From: Mycosarcoma maydis
Lineage: Eukaryota; Basidiomycota; Ustilaginomycetes; Ustilaginales
DNA length: 64,000 nucleotides
NCBI RefSeq assembly: GCF_000328475.2
Contig: NC_026500.1
Coordinates: forward strand, 124,001 to 188,000
Direction: 5' to 3'
Below, in pieces: positions 63,711 through 64,000 of the stretch; within the stretch, counting starts at the first letter, position 1; each line of letters begins with the position of its first letter. A program made the position numbers and the translations under genes. Below the pieces are notes generated by a model. That model ran no database searches, was not told the origin of the DNA, and was given only the letters and a program-made list of their open reading frames with translations.

Positions 63711-64000
63711 GGCTTGGGTTTGTCGATTTGATGTCGTTTGGTAAGGAGATGTTTTGTGGTAAGGGGGTGGTCGAAGCTGATCACGTCCTCTGAACGGGGC
63801 TGGAGTACTTGGCTGAATCCCTTTATATGCGAAGAGTCTTCGAGAAAGTAGGCAAGCGAGTGAGCCTGAGTGGGTCGTGCGAATTCTGTTTCAGAGAATT
63901 GGCGACGCTGAGACTACGAGTAATCCGAAGAGAGCCAAAGAAGGTGCGAGATCCGATCTTACTTCGGATAACATCCGATGGCGAGCCATGGTTGATTCGT
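63711..64000 (-). promoter_or_regulatory. Promoter region of PKS B
   Basis: On the minus strand, TATAAA lies at 63827-63822, 112 bases before the ATG. Further upstream, CGG-N7-CCG (plus 63965-63977) is a perfect inverted repeat of the type bound by Zn2Cys6 dimers, and single ATCCGA half-sites lie at about 63924 and 63952. Confidence 0.6.

Noticed and set aside
1..64000. tRNA and rRNA genes
   Set aside because: I looked for B-box-like GGTTCGAnTCC on both strands and found no convincing A-box/B-box pair; a covariance-model search would decide this.

Overview
The window is chromosomal DNA from a fungus, most likely a smut (Ustilaginomycotina, Ustilago/Sporisorium type). Genes are compact and mostly intron-free on both strands. 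The products are eukaryotic and fungal: Mcm7, Snf5, Ndc1, Asp1/Vip1, Ivy1, Zn2Cys6 factor, and bacterial-type mitochondrial AspRS. The spacers are full of a short CACGAATC / GATTCGTG repeat family. I see no virus, no CRISPR array, and no tRNA or rRNA I could support. There is one assembly gap (13575-13674).

Left and middle (1-39 kb) hold housekeeping genes. In order: a ubiquitin-like/WLM metalloprotease (minus, running off the left edge); a peroxisomal-type acyl-CoA dehydrogenase ending in SHL; an Ssu1/TDT-type anion exporter; Mcm7; a long Rab-like GTPase (minus) whose prenylation tail is repeated in degenerate copies behind the gene; a 1-Cys peroxiredoxin; an AMMECR1-domain protein (minus); a TspO/MBR membrane protein; Asp1/Vip1 inositol pyrophosphate kinase (minus); an Ivy1-like BAR protein; an Rtc3-like SBDS-fold protein; Snf5 (minus); mitochondrial AspRS; a three-LIM paxillin-like protein with polyQ (minus); and an unrecognised, probably mitochondrial protein.

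Right (39.7-63.7 kb) holds two non-reducing polyketide synthases that face each other and flank three genes: a Zn2Cys6 regulator (minus), the nucleoporin Ndc1 (minus) and a SOD-fold mitochondrial ribosomal protein (plus). The two PKSs are reciprocally incomplete. The plus-strand enzyme keeps the SAT cysteine, two ACPs and a TE, but its KS lacks both catalytic histidines and its AT core is deleted. The minus-strand enzyme keeps KS, AT, PT and TE but has no ACP and no SAT cysteine. Together they make one complete synthase. This matches the published conclusion that Ustilago maydis Pks3 and Pks4 act together as heterodimers. The gene order here differs from what I remember of pks3/pks4, and is more like the U. 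maydis pks1/pks2 locus (a recollection, not checked).

A 5'-truncated LINE relic (about 52.5-53.13 kb) lies in the large spacer behind the Zn2Cys6 gene. Starts, introns and domain borders were read by eye. Functions are assigned from recognised motifs, with no database search.
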